Shown here: in pieces, positions 1 to 11,272 of the stretch
How positions within the stretch are numbered: the first letter of the stretch is position 1
Layout of the letters: every line of letters starts with the position of its first letter
From: Periplaneta americana
Taxonomy: Eukaryota > Arthropoda > Insecta > Blattodea > Blattidae
Reading direction: 5' to 3'
Length of the DNA: 64,000 nucleotides
Assembly: GCF_040183065.1 (NCBI RefSeq)
Contig: NC_091122.1
Coordinates: 159,179,455 to 159,243,454, forward strand
The notes under the pieces: generated by a model
The model's input: only the letters and a program-made list of their open reading frames with translations
What the model was told of the DNA's origin: nothing
Databases searched by the model: none
Made by a program: the position numbers and the translations under genes

Positions 1-66
1 GGGATCGAACCCGCAACCTTGGGCATAGTAGGCCAGCGGTATACCAACTCGCCAACCAGGTCGACT
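1..66 (-). repeat. tRNA-like SINE head fragment at window edge
   Basis: On the minus strand this holds a B-box-like GGTTCGATCCC and a rough tRNA-like half. It is cut by the window edge, so the family cannot be assigned. It reads as a SINE promoter region rather than a tRNA gene because no full cloverleaf is visible. Confidence 0.45.
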
Positions 67-195
67 TCTATATGGATGACAACATATGGGCCTAAGATGT
101 GTAGTCTTGTTCAGACCGAATTCCGAACAACTAAAATCAAGATAATGGAGAAAATGTGTATGATGTTATCTCCATAATCGAAAAGTAGGCCTAAA

Positions 196-565
196 TTAGG
201 CCAATGTAGCAATGGCATCGCATAAAGCGATAATACAGTGTATCTCTAAAAAAAGTGTTAACATTTCTATGGGTACCGATTCACACTTAAATACACCAAC
301 TTCACAATTTCTCCACTTTTTCACCATCGTGTTCAACACATGTAAGGAACCTTTCCCATATGCTTGTGGAATTTCTGCAATTACGTCCGTTATTCTCTCC
401 CGTCGATCGTCAACATTACGTGGTTTAGTTGCATGTACACGGCCCTTCAGCAAACCCTACAGCCAAAAATCGCGGGGAGTAAGATCTGGTGAACGTGCTG
501 GTCATTGCCTTGGTCATCCTCCACCAAATTATCTTCGTTTAAATCTTTCGTTAAGATATGTTCGG
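196..565 (-). pseudogene. mariner-like transposase C-terminal remnant
   Basis: Read on the minus strand, the region begins with WPARSPDLTPRDFWL, the conserved block near the third catalytic Asp of Tc1/mariner (IS630-type) transposases. An in-frame stop follows, then a frame with KPRNVDDRRERITDVIAEIP, the usual C-terminal helix of these proteins. The stop and the missing N-terminal two thirds show a dead copy. No terminal inverted repeats were found around it. Family membership is recognised from motifs; the exact clade is not known. Confidence 0.7.
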
Positions 566-881
566 ACATTCCGAGTAAAGTGCGGAAGAGCACCATCCAA
601 GATTTTTCATATTTTATTTCAAGTTTAAGCCTTTATTATCTTTCAATTAATTACAAGGCAGACAAATAGCTTTACATAGGCCTAATTATTACTGAATCAA
701 GCAAAATTTTTATTACTGCCCTTAAACGTGATTTAAGATATTCCGAAGCAGATTTAGGCCGATTAATTTTAATTTTTTCTCTTTAAAGTCTTTGAATTAT
801 CAGTATTACGCATGGGAATTTCTTAGAGCATTACACCCCGAAACTAACGGCAATGGATCTCATAATGTTACATTACTGAGT

Positions 882-1796
882 TCCTTACTTACTTACTTAC
901 AAATGGCTTTTAAGTAACCCGAAGGTTCATTGCCGCCCTCACATAAGCCCGCCACCGGTCCCCATCCTGTGCAAGATTAATCCAGTCTCTATCATCATAT
1001 CCCACCTCCCTCAAATCCATTTTAATATTATCCTCCCATCTACGTCTCGGCCTCCCCAAAGGTCTTTTTCCCTCCGGTCTCCCAACTAACACTCTATATG
1101 CATTTCTGGATTCGCCCATACGTGCTACATGCCCTGCCCATCTCAAACGTCTGGATTTAATGCTCCTAATTATGTCAGGTGAAGATACAATGCGTGCAGT
1201 TCTGCGTTGTGCAACTTTCTCCATTCTCCTGTAACTTCATCCTGCTTAGCCCCAAATATTTTCCTAAGCACCTTATCTCAAACATCCTTAACCTATGTTC
1301 CTCTCTGAGTGAGAGTCCAATTTTCACAACTATACAGAACAACCGGTAATATAACTGTTTTATAAATTCTAACTTTCAGATTTTTTGACAGCAGACTAGG
1401 TGATAAAAGCTTCTCAACCGAATAATAACACGCGTTTCCCATATTTACTCTGCGTTTAATTTCCTCCCGAGTGTCATTTATATTTGTTACTGTTGCTCCA
1501 AGATATTTGAATTTTTCCACCCCTTCGAAGGATAGATGTCCAATTTTTATATTTCCATTTCGTACAATATTCTGGTTACGAGACATAGTCATATACTTTG
1601 TCTTTTGGGGATTTACTTCCAAACCTATCTCTTTACTTGCTTCCAGTAAAATTTCCGTGCTTTCCCTAATCGTTTGTAGATTTTCTCCTAACATATTCAC
1701 GTCATCCGCATAGACAAGAAGCTGATGTAACCCGTTCAATTCCAAACTCTGCCTGTTATCCTGAACTTTCCTAATGGCATATTCTAAAGCATATTC
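882..1796 (-). mobile_element. RTE-like LINE 3' fragment (copy A)
   Basis: A 5'-truncated non-LTR retrotransposon on the minus strand. In order it encodes the YADD reverse-transcriptase motif, the KTKYM region, a [10 protein letters not shown] block and the C-terminal [20 protein letters not shown] and [15 protein letters not shown] blocks, broken by frameshifts near 1225-1300. The 3' end is a short (GTAA)n tail, seen here as TTAC repeats at 884-900. The 8-base sequence TACTGAGT at 874-881 recurs at 1797-1804 as the target-site duplication, so both ends are fixed. The clade is assigned by motif resemblance to RTE/BovB-type elements. Confidence 0.8.
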
Positions 1797-1804
1797 TACT
1801 GAGT

Positions 1805-2146
1805 GCCTATTGAAGAAAATTCACTTCAGCATTCAACCATTTTAAATATTTTGCCAGAAAGGTGTCTTTCTTAGTTCAGCAAAAATTCCATATGTTTCTT
1901 AAATTATTTATAAAATAACAAACAGATTTTTTAATTCCCTTAAAAACGCCCTCTGAACACACTCCTGTTTATAATCTAGTCAAAACATACTCATATATAG
2001 ATTCTGAAGAATTTTTCTCCTCGAGCATTAATTCAACTAACTGTTTACCAGTCACAGCTTTTGCTAGCAGTCGTCTAAAATAAAACAATTTATTTAAAAA
2101 AGGCGCGCGTTTGCCGTTAAACCGCAACATTGGATTTAAACCCTAA
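1805..2146. other. AT-rich stretch, nothing recognised
   Basis: AT-rich sequence between LINE copy A and a small inverted-repeat element. No exon of the acyl-CoA ligase, tRNA-like block or terminal repeat was seen. Confidence 0.4.
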
Positions 2147-2335
2147 GGGTGCTTTCACAGACATTTTGCTAGCCTGCGCTATGAGCGCGCTAAACTAGCC
2201 CCGGCTATCGACTGATTACTTGTACAGCATTCATATCAGATCATATCGCTAACATTAGTTTATGAATACGAAACACGTTAGTTCGCTGATCATCCACCGG
2301 AAGCCCGCGCTAAGAATGTCTATGAATATGGCCCC
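2147..2335. mobile_element. small inverted-repeat MITE
   Basis: The left end GGGTGCTTTCACAGACATT pairs imperfectly with a right end ending in AATGTCTATGAATATGGCCC, followed inward by GC-rich CTAGC/GCGCT arms. CCTAA lies at both edges (2142-2146 and 2334-2338). The element is 189 bp with no coding capacity. The superfamily is unknown; the terminus is hAT-like at best. Confidence 0.5.
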
Positions 2336-2895
2336 TAAATGTTTTGTATTTTGGTCAAAAAATTCCGTACGAGTAAGCGCCGATTTTTTAAATCTCTGTA
2401 TGAAAATTAACTTCATGACTGAAAAATTCAATTTTCAATTCAGTAATTTCGAAAATTATTATTACAATAATTAATTATACTTTATATAAACCTTTGGGCA
2501 GACTTTCCAAGTGGAATTTAAAAAATACTTTGCTTAAGTACAACGATCTTCCCTCGCATCGCTTCAACGCACAACTGGGTGCAGACGCCACCGGTGTTTA
2601 ACACTAATCAACTTCCGCTACGTATTTACTGTTCTTAATCTTTACGAATCCCTTTCTGCATTGCGGATATCTGAAGTGCAGACATCTGGTTACAGTGTAG
2701 AAACACAAACTTCAGTGAGTTCGAAAAATATTTATTTTCCAGCTAGATTGAGATGCAATGCAATGTTTTATTAATTTTAAATGTCTTTGTATGTCTACCT
2801 AGATAAGATAAAATGACCAATTTAGTGTTGATATGAACTGAATATTGCAAAGAAAGTGAACCTCAATTGAAATATGTATTTCTTTTTCCTGTCAG

Positions 2896-3051
2896 AACAT
2901 GATAGGATACTTCAACCGTCCTGATGTGACTGCTGAAACTATTGATGCAGATGGCTGGCTACACACAGGAGACACGGGATATTATGATGATGAAGGGAAA
3001 CTCTACATTGTTGATAGAACTAAAGAGTTAATCAAAGTCAAAGGATTCCAG
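2896..3051 (+). CDS. copy 1 penultimate coding exon
   Basis: 52 codons in phase 0, bounded by an acceptor in TTTTTCCTGTCAG and a donor CAG/GTAATT. It carries [13 protein letters not shown] and [11 protein letters not shown], which are ANL core motifs of the hinge region. It corresponds to exon 7 of copy 2 (46107-46262), and the intron sequence just before the acceptor is also similar between the copies (TTGCAAAGAAAGTGA versus ATGCAAAGAAAGTGA), which points to a fairly recent duplication. Confidence 0.9.
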
Positions 3052-6000
3052 GTAATTCGGCGACTGAATATTTTAAATGAAACTTCACGTTCACACAGAG
3101 TGAATCACGAAGTTTCACCGCTACTTGAGGAGGGCCTTCCTGAGATCAAATGGAGCAAACAAAGTAAATAAAAAGATAGGTCTGACTTATAATTAAGCCG
3201 TTATAGGTTATTGAAAATTTGAAAGTAGAGACAAAACTTTATATCTTCACTATAGGAAACTGTTCTCAAGCTTGTAACATTTTGTCTGTTGTAAACTTCA
3301 TTCTGCTTATCAAGATATTTTCAAACCTGTCTCCTCCTGCCTCCAAACACTTGGTCGCTCGCTTATGAATCGCGAGCGTCGCATTCCTAAACTTATCCGG
3401 GCTGTTTCTGCGGCGTCCAGAAAGTGCACAATTGGACGAAGTTACGCATAAATACGCATCATTGTATAAATGTACAAAGGAATATTTCATATTTGAAATT
3501 GGAGTGATATTTTAAGCATTAGACTACCTTAATGGTCGACTTCTGAAATCGATTGTACATAGGAATCACTTGTATGTAGTTATGTGGTAATATCACAGTC
3601 TAGTATATACAGTCGCGAAGCTTGGGGTGATTTTTTGCATTTCTCGCGATAGTTGCTAGCCGCTTGGAGCGCTGTGTGTACTAGGAACAATAGACTGTGT
3701 CACTGGCATCGTGATCTAATACAGGCCGTAAGGCAGACCATGTGACTCGCTTAACCCGATCACGAAGGGCGGCGTTTCAACCATATAAATTAATTGGAAT
3801 GCATAAAAAATAACATATATTTCTCTAAAATGTAGTGTAATTGCATTTATGAAATTTAAAACAATGATTAGGAGGCATTTCAGACATAATTCCTTGCGAG
3901 TTAAAGTGTAATATTATTTTTGGTGTGAAAATTACGTTGTTCGTATGTGTAATAGACCTACCTGCCTCTATTTCGATTCAATATTGCGAAATTATTGTAC
4001 ATTCATTTATGCACGATTCAATAATTTTCAGTTGCACCGCACGAATATTTAGATATGTTGAAATTATAGGTTATGTTTACTGTCCCAGTTGCCCCTTTCT
4101 GTCTAATTTTAGTGGTCTCCAATGCCCTGCCATTCATATGGAAATATTATAGGTTATGTTTACTATATCTTGTATTCCTAAATTCGCAATTACACATTAT
4201 AATTAAGAATAATGTCATGTATGATACTTCGCACATTCAATTTGTCTGTATTTTAATACTACAATTGAGTATTGAATTATTGTATTTATCTACTACCTAA
4301 GAGACGAAGTAACAATCGTACGTACACTAATTTCATAAGAGTGGTATGATAAATTTTCTGTCTTTATCAAGGAAGGTAGCTGTGCTATATTAAAATCACA
4401 ATATAAATTCTTTTTTTATTAAACCTCAAAATAGCTTCCATTCTAAACTTAAAATGTTGATGCGCAAAGATTATGTTAACATGTAAAATTCTCTTCACAT
4501 TAAAATAACACAGTTTTGTAATTATTTCTGAAACATATTATGCAACAAGAACTAAACGGAACTTATGGACACATTACACTAAATAAAACTTAGCTATGAT
4601 ACGCAATAAAGTTATAATATAATAATTCACTGAGCTACATACACTGAAATAGAAAACCCGAACATATATTATGGCCTGGTCTAGATCGAAAAGGCATTGA
4701 CTGTGCCGTATTTCGCATTGTTGTGAAAAGTTGTGTAAACTGTGAAATGTTCGTTATCGGTTGTAATAACTGTAAATGGCTAAAATACAATAATTTGAGT
4801 AATAATATGGGACAAGGAGACGTTTGTAGCACTGTAAATTCTAAGAAAAAGAGGTCAGAGTTACCCTTCCGAGAGATCCAGGAAGATGAGTTTATAAAAT
4901 ATAATACATACTTTATGAAAATAATATATAAACCTTATGTATTTCGTATTTCAATAGTGGAAGGAAGGTGTTAATTTTTCAAAAGAACAAGATATCAAAA
5001 GTACAATACATTTTATCGTCTGTTAGGGAGAGTCCGTGATGAGGCGATAGTAGCGATCCTGGTAGCTAGCAACTATCTATGGATGCATATTTCAACTGTC
5101 TATGTTTGCATATTTAGTAAGTATTGAGCTTCGCAACTATATATACTAAGCTGTGGTAATATGATGAACATGTAGAGTTTGATATGTTTAAATAAGATAT
5201 GTTGACCAGCTCTATTGATATTATCGTATAATGGTCGATTGCTGAAATCGATTGTACACAGTAATTAGTTGTATGCAGCTACGAGGTAATAAACATTTAG
5301 AATTTGATACGTTTAAATAAGGTATAAGTTAACCAGTTCTATCGGTTCTCTCGTGTTAATGGTCGGCTGCTGAAATAGATTGTACACAGAAATCAGTCTT
5401 ATGTAGTTACGTGGTAATACCACAGTCTACTATATACAGTCGCGAAGCTCAATATGTAGTAAAAATGCAAACATGGGTAGTTGCCCACCACTAGGATCGC
5501 TACTATCGCCTCATCATCGCAGCTCTCTCTCCTAACAGACTACACTTTCGTTGTCTTGTTCTTTTGGGAAAAATTAACACCTTCCTTCCATTATTGAAAT
5601 ATTAAATGCATAAAGTTAATTTATTATTTTAATGAAGTATATTAAATTCCACCATAAACTCGAAGATACCTGCAAGAAATAAGTTAATATAATTTTTGTT
5701 TGTGTAAAACGAACTGAAATTTACTATAATAGCTTCACTCATTCAAGATTATAGCGATAATTAACTATGAAACCAATAAATATTAATTTGCATTTCCCTT
5801 TACAACAATAATAGGCCTAATGGAAATATGAATTAATGGAGTAACTTACGTGTACCGGTACTTGTAGTGTAGGCTTACGTAGTTAACAAAGTGGGATGAC
5901 GTTAAGCAATAATAATCACACCAGAATTGGAAATAAAACGTGATCAATAAATTTTATTGTAATAGGCTTTTTCTACGTCTCTAGTAAAGCAACAAATAAA

Positions 6001-8349
6001 AATAACAACAAAATTAACAGCTATGATTAAAAACGTCCTTTGAAAAAAAAAGTAGGCCTAAGCAATAATAATCCCACCAAAATTGAAAATAAAACGTGAT
6101 CAATAAATTTCATTAAAACAAACTTAATTTTTCTACGTCTTTAGTAAAATAACACATAAAAATAATAACAAAATTAATAGCTACAATTAAAAATATATCC
6201 TCTGAAAAAAAAGTAGACCTAACCTTTATTTCTCTGGACAGAAGTGACAGAACTTTAACCGGTATCTAATGTCCTTTCGGTTAGACTGAAAAATTTCATT
6301 GTGAAATTTAAGGATATAATGTATTCTAACAGTCACAAAGAACTTCAAAATTAAGAGTTTTGTTTCTGCACAGCATTCTTGTGGAAACCCAGGAACCTTT
6401 CTGAATCTTTCGGAAATCGGAAAAAGGATAACTCTGGCCTTTTTCTCTTACTGTTGCTACAATTTATAGCAGTACAATGTCTCCTCCTTGTCCCATATTA
6501 TTATTCAAATTATTATATTTTAGCCATTAACATTTTCATTACAACCAATAACGAACGTTTCACAAGCATCAATGTGAAATACGCAACGAGCTAGCACTCG
6601 ATAGAAATACGACACAGTCCAAAGTCGACCATGGACAGTCTATTGTTTCTAGTTGCTAACCGCTTGGAGCGCTTTATCACGAGATTTGCAAAATAACACC
6701 CCAAGCTTCGCGACTGTATATAGTAGACTGTGGTAATACGATAAACGTTCAGAATTTGATACGTTGAAGTAAGAGTCAGTCGTATATAGTTACGTGGTAA
6801 TAAGATAAACATTTAGAATTTCATAAACTTCAGTAAAATATATATGTTAACCAGTTTTCGTGTTAATGAACGATTGGCAAAATCGGTTGTACACGGGAAT
6901 CACTCGTATGTAGTTTCGTGATAATATGACAAATATTTAGAATTTGATACGTTTAAGCAAGACATAAGTTAACTAGTTCTATAGGTACTCTCGTATTAAG
7001 CCAGTTATTTCAACTGCGTAACCAATGACGTCGTTTCCTCTCTTGGAGGTGATCTGGTAGAGCACGTGAGGGAATGTAATGTTGTCTCCAATATTGAAAC
7101 ACCTCTATTCCTTCTACTGCCACTCCCCTACTTTGCTATTTCACCTATGCTTTCTCTCTCGAAGAGCACGAGAGCAGAGAAGTGTGATGTCACAGAACCA
7201 GTAATTGGAAATGTCTGCCCTAAGCAGAAAACACTAACGTTCAATATAGAAATGGATATATTTTTTAAATGTCATTGTGAAATATAATTTTGCTACAATT
7301 TTCACCAGTGGATAGTATACACAGATACTGACATAAAATAAAGATTACTTAATAAACTTTTTAGTACTTTTGAGTCGTAAGAGATAACTCTACAAATACT
7401 CACAGATCATTATTTTGTGGTGTGTATAATTGCATATAACGCAATACTTCACAAAATAATCATAATCACAATTTTTTTGCAATGGTCATCCAATCTTAAC
7501 TTGGTAGTCTAATTATTAAAGTTCTGCTATAACTACTATGAAAATAAAACTTATCTCAAATTAAATATCTGTTGCTTCCTTATGTACTGTAAAAGATATC
7601 ACTGCTTATTATCTAGATCTATTATATACGTATTTTTTTTATTTCGAATAAATTTTTATTCAGCTTCCTCCAAGTGAAGGCTGCCTAGAAGACAAAGTTT
7701 ACCATAAAATTGTTATAATGGAAAAAAAGAAAACAATGGAGAAGAAAAAGAATAAGAAACAGCACAATTAGAAATAATTGGAAAAGACTAAATAAAACAT
7801 CATTAATTCCAGAAGAAACATAAAATTTCCTACTATATATTAGCTATTGGGTGATCACAGTCGTCTATTTGCAAGACCCAACTTAAGTGCGCAGATCGCC
7901 ATAGCAAAGAGATCAATCTATATAACTGTAGAGATGGTTTCTTAGGATTTTTATAGATCCAATAGGACAATAATGAAAAATTAATCAATTTCTAATACAC
8001 AATAAGGTAAGTTAGCAATTTTCCAGTTTTGTATATTACGAGTATAAGGAAAAATAATTTAAAATGTGTATTTTTATAGGTAGCCCCAGCGGAACTTGAG
8101 GAGATCTTGAGAAGTCATCCCCAAATAGAAGACGCGGCTGTTATTGGCATTCCTGATGAGAGGGCGGGAGAGATTCCTAAAGCTTTTGTTGTTCCAAAAG
8201 GAAAAATTTCAGAAGAAGATGTAAAGAAATTTGTGGCAGAGAAAGTATCGGAGTACAAACACCTAAAAGGAGGAGTGGAATTTATCTCAAGCATTCCTAA
8301 GAGCCAAACAGGCAAGATCCTACGAAGATTGCTCAAAGAACAGCGTTAA
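2896..8349 (+). CDS. acyl-CoA synthetase (4CL/luciferase-like), copy 1, 3' part
   Basis: The last two coding exons of an ANL-superfamily acyl-CoA ligase: 2896-3051 and 8080-8349, separated by a 5.0-kb intron; earlier exons must lie left of the window. Enzymes of this family activate a carboxylic acid with ATP to an acyl-adenylate and transfer it to CoA; the substrate cannot be read here. Exon 1 of this pair has GWLHTGD and the [11 protein letters not shown] hinge, and the last exon has the SQTGKILRR catalytic-lysine motif and ends KEQR before TAA. The exons match copy 2 at identical boundaries (43/52 and 77/88 residues), so this is a tandem paralogue. The reading frame is intact in the visible part. 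The C-terminus lacks an SKL-type peroxisomal signal. Confidence 0.88.
3594..5154 (+). mobile_element. P-like transposon, non-autonomous (copy iii)
   Basis: The termini are imperfect inverted repeats: CACAGTCTAGTATATACAGT at the left and the complement of that motif ending AGCTGT at the right. The 8-base target duplication GGTAATAT is at 3586-3593 and 5155-5162. Near 4819-4890 on the + strand, a degraded copy of the THAP-like segment seen in the 5421 element is recognisable ([11 protein letters not shown]). No intact transposase remains. Assignment to the P superfamily is inference from the THAP relic, 8-bp duplication and CA-starting repeats of the family. Confidence 0.68.
5421..6731 (-). mobile_element. 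P-like transposon, non-autonomous (copy i)
   Basis: Almost perfect ~29-bp inverted repeats, starting CACAGTCTACTATATACAGT and continuing CGCGAAGCT, bound 1311 bp. The 8-bp duplication GGTAATAC is at 5413-5420 and 6732-6739. Inside are two adjacent ~150-bp direct repeats (about 5905-6055 and 6060-6215, both with AAAACGTGATCAATAAAT) and, on the minus strand, a THAP-like coding relic. Copy ii at 23267-24219 is a shorter relative in the opposite orientation. Confidence 0.75.
6351..6479 (-). pseudogene. THAP-domain-like transposase relic
   Basis: Read on the minus strand from 6479, the frame gives [18 protein letters not shown] followed by [11 protein letters not shown] and stops at 6351. This is the start of a THAP zinc finger: the first two Cys (C-x4-C), then the basic stretch and the FxFPKD motif. 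The later Cys and His of the C2CH signature are missing, so the domain is broken. THAP domains are the DNA-binding part of P-element transposases, which fits the surrounding terminal repeats. Confidence 0.65.
7006..8079. other. end of copy 1 last intron, no recognised feature
   Basis: AT-rich intron sequence between the satellite and the final exon of copy 1. A segment around 7660-7690 (CAGCTTCCTCCAAGTGAAGG) resembles one at 32050-32075 and may be an old interspersed repeat. No coding region is supported. Confidence 0.4.
8080..8349 (+). CDS. copy 1 terminal coding exon
   Basis: An acceptor in TTTTTATAG precedes 89 codons and TAA. It starts [14 protein letters not shown], includes the GIPDE and [10 protein letters not shown] blocks of the ANL C-terminal lid domain, and ends with [17 protein letters not shown], containing the lysine used in adenylation. 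It aligns without gaps to the last exon of copy 2 except for one extra C-terminal Arg. Confidence 0.92.
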   Translation, partial: VAPAELEEILRSHPQIEDAAVIGIPDERAGEIPKAFVVPKGKISEEDVKKFVAEKVSEYKHLKGGVEFISSIPKSQTGKILRRLLKEQR

Positions 8350-8520
8350 CCACATCTGACACCTAGCATCTGGATGCTTCACTTTTTGTTGCGAATCGTG
8401 AAGACGCTGAATTTTGTTCCTTTCAATGAGAAAAGATTTACGAACTAGAAGAAGTACTTTAAGGCCTTGTCATATATAATTTCTAGACACCCGCGCTCAT
8501 GCGCGAACTCTCACGAACTA

Positions 8521-8526
8521 AATAAA
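8521..8526 (+). terminator. candidate polyadenylation signal of copy 1
   Basis: AATAAA, 172 bases after the stop codon of copy 1. It is the first canonical hexamer noticed downstream. Use is inferred, since AATAAA occurs by chance in AT-rich DNA. Confidence 0.5.
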
Positions 8527-8529
8527 GAA

Positions 8530-9720
8530 GACAAAAATTCCGGATTTATCGTTATTTGGTATCACCGCAGCACAAGTATTCTTAGCATTTAGAAACTATA
8601 GTGATGCATACATCAATATTATTTTTATGTTTCATCATAATGAAACTATCATTGTTCTGAAGTATTCTCATGTGCTACAGGAAATTAGTAGTTTTTTTTG
8701 TTTTGTTTTGCTTTCTACGGGTTAAATTGCATGTGAACTGAGAAAGTTAAACATTTCAAATCTTTTTGCACGACATAAAAAGGCATATTCTACTCAACGT
8801 CAAAAATCACTAGATATCAGCATAAAAATGTTGTGGATTTTTCTTGATATGTACGCCCTACTTTCATACCAATTATATTATGTATTTTCTTTGAGGAAAG
8901 CATTCCATTTTTTCCTAGTATCAATTAATGTAAAACAATGGATATTTATTTATATATTTCGCAGGTTATTAAACGTTTTCATTCTCTCCTGAACCTAGTT
9001 TGCTATGAATACATGGTGGAAGTGAAATAACCTTGAAAATTTTCAGAACGAATAGCTCATGTCGTATATAATAAAAAAACTATAATATGATACTGGTGGA
9101 AAGTTAAGTTTTTTCAGAAAAAAAAGTTTAACAACCTCTTATTTGGTTCGTTGAACTCTTACATGTGTGTGTTAGCGGCGATGTTGTCGGACTGCTGAAA
9201 CTTCAAACTTTATTTTCTAATTAACCGTGCATTTAATCACAAAACGTAATATAGATTTTCTATTCATTTAAGTGCACCCTATCGTCCCCTTCAATCTGCA
9301 AAGTTATTTCATTTCTACTCTGTGTATACCTTCACTGTCCCGATTTTAATGCCCTCCCAACTTTCCTTTGTCAATTCCTTTATCTCTGCAATCCATTGAT
9401 TCCTTTTAAAATTAAATTTAGGCGTCCTTGTTTCGTTCAGTCTCACGCTATAGCGTCTTGCCTGCACTCCCGTTACAGAATGAGCGCTGGCATGAGTTCT
9501 CGTGGGGAAGGAATTTTCTCATGATTTTCGGGCCGGTGTATGAGACCAGTGCCCACCCATCATTGTTATGAATTAGGGAGCTATGATAAATAGAGAAATC
9601 AGGTTTCAAAAATCAGCCATAATGGCATGGGGGATCATTGTGGTAACTACACGATAGCTCTGTTCTGGTTGGATGATCGATTGTTCATCTCTGCTGAGGT
9701 AAGTATAAACGTGAGGACAG
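8530..9720. other. intergenic stretch, no gene recognised
   Basis: AT-rich sequence after copy 1. Around 9420-9560 the composition becomes more GC-rich and may be older repeat material leading into the Jockey-like LINE. No frame with a recognisable domain was found before about 9725. Confidence 0.35.
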
Positions 9721-10694
9721 CAGCCGTCTGGGGCTGTCGTGTGGGCAAATCGGATGGCAATAAGCTTTATCGCCACTCCCTTAGGAGTGACTATGTTGTT
9801 TCTGCCCCGAGTACACCCACGCCTATCCCAGACAATGCTAACCATCAACCAGACATTTCAGATATTACATTATTCAAAAATATAAATTTTCATACCAAAA
9901 TTTCGGTACATGACTCGTTAAAAAATTCAGATCATAAACCTGTTATCATTACGTTTCGAGCGCAACTACAATTATCCCCTCCAAAAACTGTGCTACTCTA
10001 CAAAGCAGCCGACTGGGAACTCTTTCGCGATAAGTTGGACGCTCTTACAGATGACTTGGTTCCTACATCATCTGTTAAGATCGAAGAAGCTGCTAAAATG
10101 CTAACGAATGCTATACAGGAATCTATGTCGGTAATTCCAACGAAAACTATTATTCCGGGGAAATTAGAGCTTCCACATGATACCTTAAAATTAATCAGGG
10201 AAAGAAATGACTGTCGACGTGCCTGGCAAAGAACGCGGGACCCTCGCCTAAGACCAAGGATGAATCGTTTAAAAAGGGACATTTCTCAGAAAATAAACGA
10301 TCAGATCATCCAAGCCTGGACTCAAAAAGTTAGTAATTTAGATACCGACAATATGAGCGAAGTGTGGAAAATTACAAAGTTCTTCACTAAGCCATATAGT
10401 GACATCCCTCCCATCCAGCACAATGGGACAACATGCAATAGTCCAGAGGAGAAAGCAACTATTTTCGCGGAAGTCCTCGAGAACTCCTTCCATGACAGAC
10501 AAATATATGACAAAATAACACAAGACACAACTACGTACCTACGAAACGTGGACCTCAACAATAACGACGCACTACTGATCCGTCCTGCTAGTGTTGACGA
10601 GATAAAATGGCAAGTTAGACACTTGCCAAATAAAAAAGCTCCTGGCACCGATGGCATACAAGCTGAAGTATTGAAACAATTATCACAAAAATCG

Positions 10695-11272
10695 TTTAAA
10701 AGGTAGCTCATTAATATAGATTTGGAAAAGTATCGGTGCCAGAATGCTGCCCTGAGGCACTCCAGCGTTAATACCTCGCGACGTGGAGTGCACGTCATTC
10801 AGTTTAACCTGGAACGTTCTGCCCCGAATATAATTGTCCAACAGCTTCACTAGGCGGCAATTTAAATTATTGTTAATTAATTTGTATATCAAGCCCGCAT
10901 GCCATACTCTGTCAAAGGCTTGTGTATAATCTAGGAATATAGCCGCTACTGTTCGATTTAAATTGAATGCAGTGGTAATGAATTCCGTTGTGCGCAGCAA
11001 TTGCTGTGTGCATGAATGACCTGAACGGAATCCAAACTGTTCGTTTCGGATGATATCATTGTTTCCGATTTCGGATTTCAATCTTTTTTGTATGATCTTT
11101 TCCGCAACTTTACCTAAAACATTTAGTAAACTAATGGGTCGATAATTAGGTGGATCAGATTTATTCTTTCCTGGCTTAGGAATTTGAATAATATACGAGT
11201 GTTTCCAAATGTTAGGAAAATAGCCTATCCGAAAGATAGCGTTTATGATGCTTGTAAGCAATTTAATCAAAA
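10695..11272 (-). pseudogene. inverted RT core segment of the Jockey-like LINE
   Basis: About 578 bp read on the minus strand and encode RT blocks that normally lie between the NKKAPG and YADD blocks: LTSIINAIFRIGYFPNIWK, the PKPGKNKSDPPNYRPISLLN segment, FGFRSGHSCTQQLL, DYTQAFDRVWH and GVPQGSILAPILFQIYINEL. The frame is open throughout. Short AAAC/GTTT matches lie at the two junctions. The inversion may have happened in the genome or arisen in assembly. Confidence 0.75.

Larger units (their letters stand above)
3527..7005. repeat. ~128-bp satellite array split by two P-like elements
   Basis: Diverged tandem monomers share a GTGGTAATA start, an AGAATTTGATACGTTTAA block, a TTAACCAGTTCTAT block and a GAAATCGATTGTACAC block. 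Monomer starts lie at 5153, 5283, 5411, 6794 and 6918, giving spacings of 130, 128 and 124 bp where uninterrupted; a partial monomer precedes 3594. Two transposons (3594-5154 and 5421-6731) interrupt monomers at the same internal position. The array lies in the last intron of copy 1. Confidence 0.75.

Noticed and set aside
1-2895. Exon 6 or earlier exons of copy 1
   Set aside because: No sequence encoding [15 protein letters not shown] or the P-loop was found left of 2896; these exons must lie outside the window.
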